35,105 bases of DNA from contig JAMPAQ010000008.1 of the NCBI GenBank assembly GCA_023667145.1, positions 1-35,105 on the forward strand, in the 5' to 3' direction. Origin of the DNA: Pseudoflavonifractor sp. GTDB taxonomy: Bacteria > Bacteroidota > Bacteroidia > Bacteroidales > Muribaculaceae. The stretch's first letter is position 1. The number at the start of each line of letters is the position of its first letter. Below, in pieces: positions 26,247 to 33,555 of the stretch. The translations under genes were made by a program, and so were the position numbers. The notes under the pieces were generated by a model that was not told where the DNA came from, ran no database searches, and saw nothing but the letters and a program-made list of their open reading frames with translations.

Positions 26247-27731
26247 ATGAACCGTATGAAACTCAATATATGTCTCATGGCTGCGGCCTCCGTGGCCTTG
26301 GCCTCATGTGACAACTACCTCGACATCGAGCCAAAGGGCCGCGCCCAACTTGAGACCACAGACGATTATCTCGGCCTCCTTGAGGAGGTCTCACCAAGTT
26401 ACGACCACGCCAACAGCTGGGTGATGAGCGGCGAGTGCTCATGGTACAAGATCGAGGAGCTGAAAAACTACACCGTTCCCCTGCGCTCATGCGCATACTT
26501 CTGGGACGAGTCGGTCGACCGCGTGTCCTACACCATCGAGAGCACGCTCTACAACAACTGCTACAGCCGCATCACCAACTACAACGCCATCATCTCCAAC
26601 GTAGCCACTGCCCAGGGTCCCGATAGCGACAAGGAGCTGGCCATGGCCCAGGCCCGGGCAATGCGTGCCTACAACTACTTCTTTCTCGTCAACACGTTTG
26701 CACCGCCCTACGATCCGGCCACTGCCGACGTGACCCCCGGTGTGATAGTACGCGACCGCATGTTTGAGAGCATCGAGGAGGAGGGCATCCAACAGAGCGT
26801 CGGCTATGTCTACAACCTCATCCTCCAAGACCTTGATGCCGCCATCCCCGATCTCCCCGACCGGGCAATCAACGCCTTCCGACCCGACAAGACGTTTGGC
26901 TGGGCATTCAAGGCCAAGGTCCACCTGTTTATGCGCGACATCGACAAGTGCATCACCGCTTGCGACGAGGCGCTTGCCGCCGCCGGTGCCGGTGGCCACG
27001 AGCTGTGGGACATGAACACCGAGTACAACCGCTATGCGCCGATGCTCCGCAGTGCCTACGGCACCGACATCGCCATCGACGACCCTCGCTACATGGGTGT
27101 CAACGAGATGATAGAGAACGTGTGGAAGAACGCAGTGGCCTATGGTTATGACGGGGCTGAGAACCTGCTCTACCAGTTTGGCACCACATACACCGACCCG
27201 TTCCCGATGTACCTGAGAAAGTCGGTCATAGACCTGTTTGAGCACAATGCCGACCTGCGCTACCGCTACTGCATACGCTACCGCCGCACCCACGAGACGG
27301 CCCCGGAGGGGGACTGCGAGTATGCCTCGATGGGCATACGCTGGAATCCCGGCGGTATGCGCCTCTCTGAGGTGTACCTCATGCTCGCCGAGTGTTACGC
27401 CCGCAAGGGCAGTCCCGCCGACATCATGCGGGCCATGGACTATCTCGACACACTCCGCTCCCACCGCCATGTCGCAGGTGCCTACACGCGGTTGACGGCC
27501 ACCACACGCGAGGAGGCCATGCGCCACGTGCGCGAGGAGCGCAAGCGCGAGCTGTTCTTCACCAACAACGGCTTCTTTGACATGCGCCGCTTCATGACCG
27601 AGTTCAACGAGACATGGACACGACAGTTTGAGGGACGCACCTACACCATCGCCCCCGGTTCCCACCTCCTCACCTATCCGTTCCCCCTCAAGGCTATGCA
27701 AACCAGTAAACTGATACAGAACAGCAAATGA
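26247..27731 (+). CDS. SusD/RagB-family outer-membrane lipoprotein
   Basis: A 494-aa lipoprotein (lipobox ALASC, Cys21), followed by DNYLDIEPKGRAQLETTDDY, the classical SusD start. The middle has YSRITNYNAIISNV and AMAQARAMRAYNYFFLVNTF, the TPR-like helices that contact SusC, and near the end LSEVYLMLAECYARKGSPAD and EERKRELFFTNNGFFDMRRF, both typical of the family. It is the surface lid and ligand-binding partner of the SusC encoded 16 bp upstream. The frame reaches back to 26136, but ATG at 26247 opens the lipoprotein signal. Its stop overlaps the next ATG as ATGA. A long antisense frame over this gene is not considered real. Confidence 0.93.
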   Translation: MNRMKLNICLMAAASVALASCDNYLDIEPKGRAQLETTDDYLGLLEEVSPSYDHANSWVMSGECSWYKIEELKNYTVPLRSCAYFWDESVDRVSYTIESTLYNNCYSRITNYNAIISNVATAQGPDSDKELAMAQARAMRAYNYFFLVNTFAPPYDPATADVTPGVIVRDRMFESIEEEGIQQSVGYVYNLILQDLDAAIPDLPDRAINAFRPDKTFGWAFKAKVHLFMRDIDKCITACDEALAAAGAGGHELWDMNTEYNRYAPMLRSAYGTDIAIDDPRYMGVNEMIENVWKNAVAYGYDGAENLLYQFGTTYTDPFPMYLRKSVIDLFEHNADLRYRYCIRYRRTHETAPEGDCEYASMGIRWNPGGMRLSEVYLMLAECYARKGSPADIMRAMDYLDTLRSHRHVAGAYTRLTATTREEAMRHVREERKRELFFTNNGFFDMRRFMTEFNETWTRQFEGRTYTIAPGSHLLTYPFPLKAMQTSKLIQNSK

Positions 27732-29113
27732 AAACCACTACTGCTACCCCCCTTGCCGCCCTCATGGCCGGCATCACACTGCTCGCCTCATGTGCCGGCA
27801 CTACCGGCCCGGCGACACTGTCCATCACCAACCCTGATGGCCGCGAACTGTACATCCAGCCCGAGGACTCCTCGGCCTACGACCGCATCTCAGCCGCCGA
27901 CACCCTGCTGACACTCCCCCTGTCGGCCCCGCGCTACTACCGCGTGATGGACTCGTCCAACCACTCGGCTCTCCTCTACGTCGCTCCCGGCTCGGAGACC
28001 ACGGTCACATGGAGTGCCGACGGCCCTGCCGTGACCGGCACCGCCGAGGCCGAGAACCGATTTATCGCAACCCACAACTACACGGCCCATACCCCTGACT
28101 CCATCAAACCCTTTTCTCCCGAGTGGGTCGCATATCAGGAGGGCGAGCTTGCCCGTCTCGACTCTGCCCTTGATGCCTCGGGACTCAACCCCGACTTCAT
28201 CGAGATGCAACGTCTCTATTACCGCACGACATTCCTCAACCAGCGCCTCAACGGGGTCGAGATAGCGACAATATTCCTCCCCGGCGGCATGGAGAAGCCC
28301 GTCCTCGCCGACGACTACTACGATTTCCTCCGCGACATGCGGTTTGACAGTCCGATGATGCTCTCGATGCCCAAGTGGTTTGAGGTCGTCAACGCCGCCC
28401 TCACCGAGATGGAGAAACATGGTTTCATACCCGTCTCCAACGACCACTACATGAAGATTTACGCCGACCGCATCGGCGACCCGACACTGCGGTCCCACTA
28501 TCTCGTGCGTCTGCTCGCCCTCGCCCTCAAGAAAGGTTATACCGATGACTTCGTCGCCCATCTCGACGAGGTGCGCCCTTTGATTACCGACCCCGCCGCT
28601 GCCGCCCTCATCCCCGGTCTTGAGACCCAGTATGCCGAGGCCGTGGAGAGAGACAAGGGCATAGCACGCGGCACTGCCATGCCCGACATGACATTCAACA
28701 CCGTCGATGGCCGCGAGTACTGCCTGTCTGACTTCAAGGGCAACATCGTGATACTCGACTTCTGGTTTACCGGGTGTCTCCCCTGCAAGGCCGAGACACC
28801 ATATTTTGAGCAAATCGCACGCGACTTTGACGGCAGCGACGTGCGCTTCATCTCTGTCTCACTCGATACCGGCGACCAACTCTATCCCGCGTGGCAGCAG
28901 ATGATGCGCGACAAGGATGCCGACTCACGCGTCCTCGGAGTCAACCTCCCCGGCGGATTCACCTCGCCCCTGCTCAAGCAGCTCAACATCACCGGGGTTC
29001 CCCGCATAATGCTCGTCGATGTCGATGGCCGCATCATCGACACCCACGCCAAGCGCCCCTCCGACCCCAAGCTCCGCGAACAGCTGTCTCGCCTCCTCTC
29101 CACTCCAAGTTAA
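27728..29113 (+). CDS. TlpA-like thioredoxin-fold lipoprotein
   Basis: A 461-aa lipoprotein (lipobox LLASC, Cys22). Residues 30-310 form an N-terminal part of the kind common in Bacteroidota TlpA proteins (DUF4369-like beta region, then helices); residues 315-461 are a redoxin/TlpA thioredoxin domain with the CLPC active site at Cys350-Cys353 (FWFTGCLPCKAETPYFEQIA) and the cis-proline region GVPRIMLVDVDG. Such proteins reduce or shuffle disulfides outside the cytoplasm. Translationally coupled to susD (ATGA), it may reduce disulfides in captured proteins or keep the cysteine protease active; both are inferences. It is the last gene before a very strong terminator. Confidence 0.88.
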   Translation: MKTTTATPLAALMAGITLLASCAGTTGPATLSITNPDGRELYIQPEDSSAYDRISAADTLLTLPLSAPRYYRVMDSSNHSALLYVAPGSETTVTWSADGPAVTGTAEAENRFIATHNYTAHTPDSIKPFSPEWVAYQEGELARLDSALDASGLNPDFIEMQRLYYRTTFLNQRLNGVEIATIFLPGGMEKPVLADDYYDFLRDMRFDSPMMLSMPKWFEVVNAALTEMEKHGFIPVSNDHYMKIYADRIGDPTLRSHYLVRLLALALKKGYTDDFVAHLDEVRPLITDPAAAALIPGLETQYAEAVERDKGIARGTAMPDMTFNTVDGREYCLSDFKGNIVILDFWFTGCLPCKAETPYFEQIARDFDGSDVRFISVSLDTGDQLYPAWQQMMRDKDADSRVLGVNLPGGFTSPLLKQLNITGVPRIMLVDVDGRIIDTHAKRPSDPKLREQLSRLLSTPS

Positions 29114-29140
29114 ACCCAATCCAAACATACCAACTTAATC

Positions 29141-29178
29141 AAACGAGGCAGGTGCAGCAGATTGCACCTGCCTCGTTT
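29141..29178 (+). terminator. Strong intrinsic terminator of the protease-SusCD-TlpA operon
   Basis: Perfect 16-bp arms at 29141-29156 and 29163-29178 around a 6-nt loop, with AAAC before and GTTTCTTTGTTT after. It starts 28 bp past the stop codon. Confidence 0.92.
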
Positions 29179-29211
29179 CTTTGTTTCCGAATCGGCCTTA
29201 TCTGTTAAAAA

Positions 29212-29243
29212 TTTGGCGATATTATACAAAACAGTTATATTTG
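29212..29243 (+). promoter_or_regulatory. Consensus promoter at the left of the accessory patch
   Basis: TTTG at 29212-29215, exactly 20 bp, then TATATTTG at 29236-29243, as good a match as any in the window. It has no intact gene directly downstream. The first ATG (29274) opens only 14 codons, and the next intact gene starts 460 bp away at 29706. Confidence 0.65.
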
Positions 29244-29332
29244 CATCAACATACCGCAGTGTGCAATAGGGCAATGCGATATGGTTACATGATAGACAGC
29301 GTTTACGATGACGCTTGATTCTTGACTTATAG

Positions 29333-29709
29333 AAATTCTCGCAAAATTTCAATATCGGAGTCAGAATCGAGGCGGCGGTAGATGCCAGACAGATATGCTA
29401 TATTCTATATACAGCATATATCTGCGTGGGCTTCTGCGTTGCTCGTTCTACTCCGATGGGCAATGCGAGAAGCCTCTATAAGCGGGACGGGCAACAGAGT
29501 AAAGTTCCCACGTTTTAGGAAATCTCATTCCTTTTGCGAATAATGGAGAGGGTTCATCTCACTTTCACAAATTCAGTGAAGACAAATCTACCGGATTGGT
29601 AGGTCGCAAGCCTGGTCAGAAGGATAATCATCTTCCGATTGACTCAAAATACAACAGTCTAATCCAAAAAATTGTTGAATATAACAAGGCAAAACATAAG
29701 GATAAATGA
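29333..29709 (+). pseudogene. Frame-disrupted reading frame upstream of the 147-aa gene
   Basis: Two open stretches in different + frames appear to make one protein remnant. The first (29333-29518) reads through ARSTPMGNARSLYKRDGQQS and stops at VPTF. The second (29503-29709) has no usable ATG and reads GNLIPFANNGEGSSHFHKF, later GRKPGQKDNHLPIDSKYNSL, and ends in a lysine-rich tail. A one-base shift at a TTTT (29513-29516) would join them. The stop codon overlaps the ATG of the next gene (ATGA), the spacing typical of real coupled genes. I do not recognise the family. A hydrophilic, lysine-rich C-terminal end with a small overlapping partner gene is reminiscent of a toxin-immunity pair, but this is speculation. 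Otherwise 29244-29705 shows only an imperfect hairpin around 29391-29420. Confidence 0.45.
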
Positions 29710-30149
29710 AAAAACAAACTTCGTCAAATCTTCCTAAGCGTAACCACTCAATTGTTGTTCCTAACTTTTTCGGTGAATGGAAAAACCTCGAGGCTTGGCA
29801 ACTTGGATGGCAACCAGAAAATCGCATGGAGACAAAATCTTCTGTTTCAAAGAAGATTTTCAACACCTATGTGCAGATTGGCCATTTCAATATGATTTTT
29901 TATTATGTTGAGGATGGGAATTTTTATGGTATCCATGCTGAGAATTGTCCCATGCCGGTTTTCCGATTCAAAAAAGATGTAGACAGATATCCTATCTATC
30001 AAATAGAAAACCAAGATACCCACGACTATGCAGGGGGAAAAATTCTCTATATGGTTCCTTGTGATGAGAGCGTCTGGGATACAGTCAAAATTGATGGTAG
30101 GCCTCTCGAGGAGGTCCTTCAGAACTCCTACATCGTCAACATCAGCTGA
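29706..30149 (+). CDS. Unknown 147-aa protein, possible orphan immunity protein
   Basis: A 147-aa soluble protein without signal peptide or membrane span. I do not recognise it. It is rich in aromatic residues (FFGEWKNLEAWQLGW near residue 20; FNMIFYYVEDGNFYGIHAEN in the middle) and looks like a compact alpha/beta domain; the C-terminal half carries many acidic residues. Its DNA is visibly richer in A+T than the flanking operons, which suggests transfer. An AAGGA lies just before the ATG, unusual in this window. The ATG overlaps the stop of the disrupted frame upstream, suggesting the two were once a coupled pair. An immunity-type role is a guess from this layout only. Confidence 0.6.
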   Translation: MKKQTSSNLPKRNHSIVVPNFFGEWKNLEAWQLGWQPENRMETKSSVSKKIFNTYVQIGHFNMIFYYVEDGNFYGIHAENCPMPVFRFKKDVDRYPIYQIENQDTHDYAGGKILYMVPCDESVWDTVKIDGRPLEEVLQNSYIVNIS

Positions 30150-30173
30150 CAAGCCAGAACCAAACCAATGAGG

Positions 30174-30197
30174 GCGACACTGAAGAATCGGTGTCGC
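30174..30197 (+). terminator. Weak hairpin after the 147-aa gene
   Basis: Arms GCGACAC (30174-30180) and GTGTCGC (30191-30197) with a 10-nt loop, 24 bp after the stop. No T-run follows directly, so the terminator role is tentative. Confidence 0.35.
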
Positions 30198-30314
30198 TAT
30201 CACTGGTTTTCAGTAAATCTCCCACGTAATATTATCATCTACCACAATATTTTTTATTTAATGTCGGACAAATACTGCGTACATTGAATCCGAGACAAGC
30301 ATTTAGACGGCCTA

Positions 30315-30599
30315 TCATGACTTAGGATTTTTACTTCCTTTATACTCCAAATTTTTCTCGATAGCTATACATTTATCCAATTTACGGATAAATTCAATGA
30401 AAGGCACTCCAATTATTCCGCAAATCGTTCTCAGCTCTATAATGTCAAGTCGGCGCTCGTGAGTCTCAACTTTGCTTACGAAACCCTGTCTGACACCTAA
30501 TGCAGAAGCCAACTGTTCTTGAGTGATACCATTTTCTACGCGTTTGGCACGTAGAAGATCAAGCATTTTTAAATATGCCCTGTCATGAATTGTTTTCAT
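30315..30599 (-). CDS. XRE-family helix-turn-helix regulator
   Basis: A 94-aa protein made almost wholly of a Cro/CI-type HTH domain. The helices read LLRAKRVENGITQEQLASAL (first and second) and GVRQGFVSKVETHERRLDII (recognition helix and beyond), as in small XRE repressors and HigA/HipB-like antitoxins. It would bind DNA as a dimer in the cytoplasm. No toxin-like partner gene adjoins it on the same strand. Its promoter region contains an 8-bp inverted repeat between the -33 and -7 elements, so it probably represses itself. The gene is AT-rich compared with the core genes and lies in the accessory patch, running opposite to its neighbours. Confidence 0.85.
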   Translation of the reverse strand: MKTIHDRAYLKMLDLLRAKRVENGITQEQLASALGVRQGFVSKVETHERRLDIIELRTICGIIGVPFIEFIRKLDKCIAIEKNLEYKGSKNPKS

Positions 30600-30613
30600 A
30601 GCCTATTTGAGAT

Positions 30614-30646
30614 TAAAATTAATATTCTAATATAGAATATACCAAA
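30614..30646 (-). promoter_or_regulatory. Promoter with internal palindromic operator of the XRE gene
   Basis: On the minus strand: TTTG (30643-30646), 21 bp, TAATTTTA (30614-30621; one mismatch to TAnnTTTG). The spacer is filled by the inverted repeat ATATTCTA-ATA-TAGAATAT (30622-30640). A further half-site, AGAATAT, lies at 30649-30655. A repressor bound here would block RNA polymerase, as expected for self-regulation by an XRE protein. Confidence 0.55.
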
Positions 30647-30685
30647 ACAGAATATCGCAAACGATACCATTTCTACATTGTCATT

Positions 30686-30725
30686 ACGGGCGGCATCGCG
30701 ACTAGGGCAGTGCCGCCCGTTTTTG
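30686..30725 (+). terminator. Intrinsic terminator facing rightward before bglX
   Basis: Perfect 10-bp arms ACGGGCGGCA (30686-30695) and TGCCGCCCGT (30711-30720) with a 15-nt loop, followed by TTTTG. No + strand gene ends nearby; the closest stop is more than 530 bp upstream. It may be left over from the ancestral neighbour, or insulate bglX from the accessory patch. Confidence 0.75.
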
Positions 30726-30735
30726 TTGTCGTGGC

Positions 30736-30766
30736 TTGCTTTTCACGGGGCGATTAGCTACATTTG
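30736..30766 (+). promoter_or_regulatory. bglX promoter
   Basis: TTG (30736-30738), 20 bp, TACATTTG (30759-30766), full consensus. The leader to the ATG at 30823 is about 50 nt and holds a tiny hairpin, CCGC-GAT-GCGG (30779-30789), followed by ATTTTTT. Confidence 0.65.
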
Positions 30767-30822
30767 CAACAGTATTAGCCGCGATGCGGATTTTTTAACC
30801 TAACTTACAGACCTTAGTTTTT

Positions 30823-33162
30823 ATGAAGTTTTTACAGTGGATGGCCGTGGGGGCCTTGTTGGTATCCCCCGGAATGATTGAGGCAAAGACTCCTGCGCCG
30901 ACCCAGACTCCGGCAGCACAGGAAAAGGCGTTCAGGCTCCGTCAGGCCGAACGGCGCAAGATGGACAAGTTTATCACCGACCTGATGTCGCGCATGACCC
31001 TTGAGGAGAAGCTCGGGCAGCTCAACCTGCCCGTCGCGGGCGACATAGTCACCGGCGGCCCCGCCGCAGCCGCCAATCTCGGCGGCAAGATAAAGGCCGG
31101 GGAGGTCGGCGGCCTGTTCAACATGAAAGGGGTGGACAAGATGCGCGAGTTGCAGCGTGTCGCCGTCGAGGAGTCACGCCTCGGCATCCCCATCATCTTT
31201 GGCATGGACGTGATACACGGCTACGAGACCATATTTCCCATCCCCCTGGCACTGTCGTGCAGCTGGGACATGGATGCCATCGAACGCAGCGCACGCGTAG
31301 CCGCCACCGAGGCATCGGCCGACGGCATCGCGTGGACATTCTCGCCGATGGTCGATATCAGCCGCGAGCCGCGCTGGGGACGCGTCTCCGAGGGCAATGG
31401 CGAGGATCCCTATCTCGGGTCAGAGATAGCCCGGGCCATGGTGCGTGGCTATCAGGGCGACAAGATGGAGCGTCCCGACGAGATAATGGCCTGTGTGAAG
31501 CACTTCGCACTCTATGGCGCACCCGAGGCGGGCCGCGACTACAACACGGTCGATATGAGCAGATTGCGCATGTATAACGAGTATTTTGCCCCCTACCGCG
31601 CCGCTGTCGATGAGGGTGCCGGATCGGTGATGTCGGCGTTTAATGTCGTCGATGGAGTCCCGGCCACGGCCAACAAGTGGCTGCTCACCGACGTGCTGCG
31701 CGACCAGTGGGGATTTGACGGATTTGTCGTGACCGACTATGCCTCCATCGCTGAAATGACCCCACACGGCATGGGTAACCTCAAGGCCAACTCGGCCCGC
31801 GCCCTCAAGGCCGGGACTGATATGGATATGGTCGCTGGTGGATTCATCGGCACTCTCGCCGAGTCGCTCAAGGACGGCTCCGTGAGCCAAGAAGATATAG
31901 ACAAGGCCGTCCGCCGCATCCTTGAGGCAAAATATAAGCTCGGCCTCTTTGATGACCCATACAAGTATCTTGATCCGACACGCGCAGCCCGCGACATCTA
32001 CACTGACGAACATCGCCGCGAGGCACGGGAGACCGCCGCCAAGACATTTGTACTTCTCAAAAACGAGGGAGACCTGCTTCCCCTACAGAAGAAAGGTAAA
32101 ATCGCACTAATCGGCCCGTTGGCCAACACCGCCGCCAACATGCCCGGCACATGGAGTGTCGCTGCCGACCTCAAGCGCTACTCACCGCTGCTCGACGGAA
32201 TGCGCCGTGCTGTCGGTGACAATGCCGAGATACTCTATGCCAAAGGCTCCAACCTGACGCGTGACCCCGCTATCGAGGCCAACGCCACACTCTTCGGCCG
32301 TGAGATGCGCGACCCGCGCAGCGACAAGGAACTGCTCGACGAGGCCATCGCGGTAGCTGCCGAGGCCGATGTCATAGTGGCCGCTGTCGGCGAGTCGTCG
32401 GAATTTAGCGGCGAATGTGCCTCACGCACCGACCTCGACCTCCCCGATGTGCAGAAAGAGCTGCTTGAGGCACTACTCGCTACCGGCAAACCCGTCGTAA
32501 TGCTCAACTTCTCGGGACGCCCCACGGTCATGAGTTGGGAAAGTGAGCGCGTGCCGGCAATACTCAACGTATGGTTTGGAGGAAGCGAGGCTGCCGATGC
32601 AATTGCCGATGTAGTGTTTGGCGACGTCAACCCATCGGGCAAACTGACCCATACGATGCCCCGCAACGTAGGGCAGATACCGATATATTACAATCACCTC
32701 AACACAGGTCGTCCAACTACCGACGACCGTTGGTTTGCCAAGTATCAGAGCAATTATATCGACGCGCTCAACAGTCCGCTTTATCCATTCGGTTACGGAC
32801 TCTCCTACACACCGTTTGAATACTCCGACATGACCGTAAGCTCTACCGAGCTTCCCGCCGACGGCTCCATAACAGCCTCTGTCACCGTTACCAACAAGGG
32901 CGACCGTGACGGCGACGAGATAGTGCAGCTCTATGTCCGCGATCTCGTCGGCAGCATCTCACGCCCCGTCAAGGAATTGAAAGGTTTTGAACGCATATCA
33001 CTACGCCCCGGTGAGAGCCGCAGGGTCGACTTCACCATCACCCCCGAGATGCTGCGATTCTACAACTTTGACCTTGAGGAGGTCAACGAACCCGGTGATT
33101 ACGAAGTCATGATCGGCCCCAACAGCCGCGATGTCAAGACCCTGCGTTTCACCCTACGCTGA
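30823..33162 (+). CDS. bglX: GH3 family beta-glucosidase (BglX-like)
   Basis: A 779-aa exported glycoside hydrolase. After the signal peptide (residues 1-22; no lipobox, so probably periplasmic) come the GH3 N-terminal barrel (about 45-370), the C-terminal sandwich (about 410-640) and a fibronectin type III-like domain (about 690-775), the complete BglX layout and length. The barrel shows MTLEEKLGQLN, FGMDVIHGYETIFPIPLALS, EPRWGRVSEGNGEDPYL and KHFALYGAPEAGRDYN; the nucleophile is Asp305 in GFVVTDYASIAEM. It would release glucose from beta-linked oligosaccharides by the retaining mechanism; exact linkage is unknown. Single gene with its own promoter and terminator; no SusCD pair adjoins it. 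Confidence 0.93.
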   Translation: MKFLQWMAVGALLVSPGMIEAKTPAPTQTPAAQEKAFRLRQAERRKMDKFITDLMSRMTLEEKLGQLNLPVAGDIVTGGPAAAANLGGKIKAGEVGGLFNMKGVDKMRELQRVAVEESRLGIPIIFGMDVIHGYETIFPIPLALSCSWDMDAIERSARVAATEASADGIAWTFSPMVDISREPRWGRVSEGNGEDPYLGSEIARAMVRGYQGDKMERPDEIMACVKHFALYGAPEAGRDYNTVDMSRLRMYNEYFAPYRAAVDEGAGSVMSAFNVVDGVPATANKWLLTDVLRDQWGFDGFVVTDYASIAEMTPHGMGNLKANSARALKAGTDMDMVAGGFIGTLAESLKDGSVSQEDIDKAVRRILEAKYKLGLFDDPYKYLDPTRAARDIYTDEHRREARETAAKTFVLLKNEGDLLPLQKKGKIALIGPLANTAANMPGTWSVAADLKRYSPLLDGMRRAVGDNAEILYAKGSNLTRDPAIEANATLFGREMRDPRSDKELLDEAIAVAAEADVIVAAVGESSEFSGECASRTDLDLPDVQKELLEALLATGKPVVMLNFSGRPTVMSWESERVPAILNVWFGGSEAADAIADVVFGDVNPSGKLTHTMPRNVGQIPIYYNHLNTGRPTTDDRWFAKYQSNYIDALNSPLYPFGYGLSYTPFEYSDMTVSSTELPADGSITASVTVTNKGDRDGDEIVQLYVRDLVGSISRPVKELKGFERISLRPGESRRVDFTITPEMLRFYNFDLEEVNEPGDYEVMIGPNSRDVKTLRFTLR

Positions 33163-33189
33163 TACCCGAAACAACCGGCTCCCAACAAA

Positions 33190-33240
33190 GCGACCGCGCC
33201 CGCAGACTCCATCGGTCTCCCGGGCGCGGTCGCCATTTTT
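33190..33240 (+). terminator. Intrinsic terminator of bglX
   Basis: Perfect 13-bp arms at 33190-33202 and 33221-33233, followed by CATTTTT, 27 bp after the bglX stop. Confidence 0.9.
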
Positions 33241-33328
33241 ATACTCCCATAATCTCAATTATATCCCATCCTTGTCCATGTCAATATAATGAGGAAAATA
33301 ATGAGAAAACACCGTGTAATGATATCAG

Positions 33329-33553
33329 TCAGAAGTCATCAAACATGCCCGAATCAAGGTCATCGTCAAAGTCCTGCTGGGCGTAACCATCATTGCCGTA
33401 ACGGCTATAATCCCTGCCCGAACAGTAATCACCGTGGGAATCGTTGACATAGTGATTCTCCCTGCGGTTTCGCTCCCAAAACAACTCTTTCTTGCGGTGT
33501 CCGAAAAGCCAATCGAGCACAAACATATCGCGCATAAAACTCCAAAAGCCCAT
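33329..33553 (-). CDS. Small acidic hypothetical protein
   Basis: A 74-aa protein starting two bases after the stop of the Res-like gene upstream on the same strand, so probably translated by coupling. The N-terminal 20 residues are hydrophobic and aromatic (MGFWSFMRDMFVLDWLFG) and may touch the membrane; the middle is charged and Gly/Tyr-rich; the C-terminus is acidic (DFDDDLDSGMFDDF). I recall similar short proteins annotated as hypothetical in Bacteroidales, but cannot name a family. Its link to the nuclease gene may be only positional. Confidence 0.6.
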   Translation of the reverse strand: MGFWSFMRDMFVLDWLFGHRKKELFWERNRRENHYVNDSHGDYCSGRDYSRYGNDGYAQQDFDDDLDSGMFDDF

Positions 33554-33555
33554 AG

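Noticed and set aside
25478-26314. A 278-codon antisense frame at the end of susC, and a similar one at 27890-28813
   Set aside because: Both are rich in Val, Gly and His and have no motifs; they are shadows of susC and the TlpA-like gene.
26487-27701. A 404-codon antisense open frame across susD
   Set aside because: It lies fully within a convincing SusD gene. Its translation is low-complexity Val/Gly/Leu/His-rich with no recognisable domain, typical of antisense frames in GC-rich coding DNA.
29380-29470. Imperfect hairpins considered as a retron msr/msd or group II intron piece
   Set aside because: No reverse transcriptase gene is nearby and the stems are short and imperfect; a decayed coding region explains the DNA better.
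29588-29866. A 92-codon minus-strand frame opposite the 147-aa gene
   Set aside because: Cys/Phe-rich without motifs, no promoter; the + strand gene has a better start and an ATGA link.
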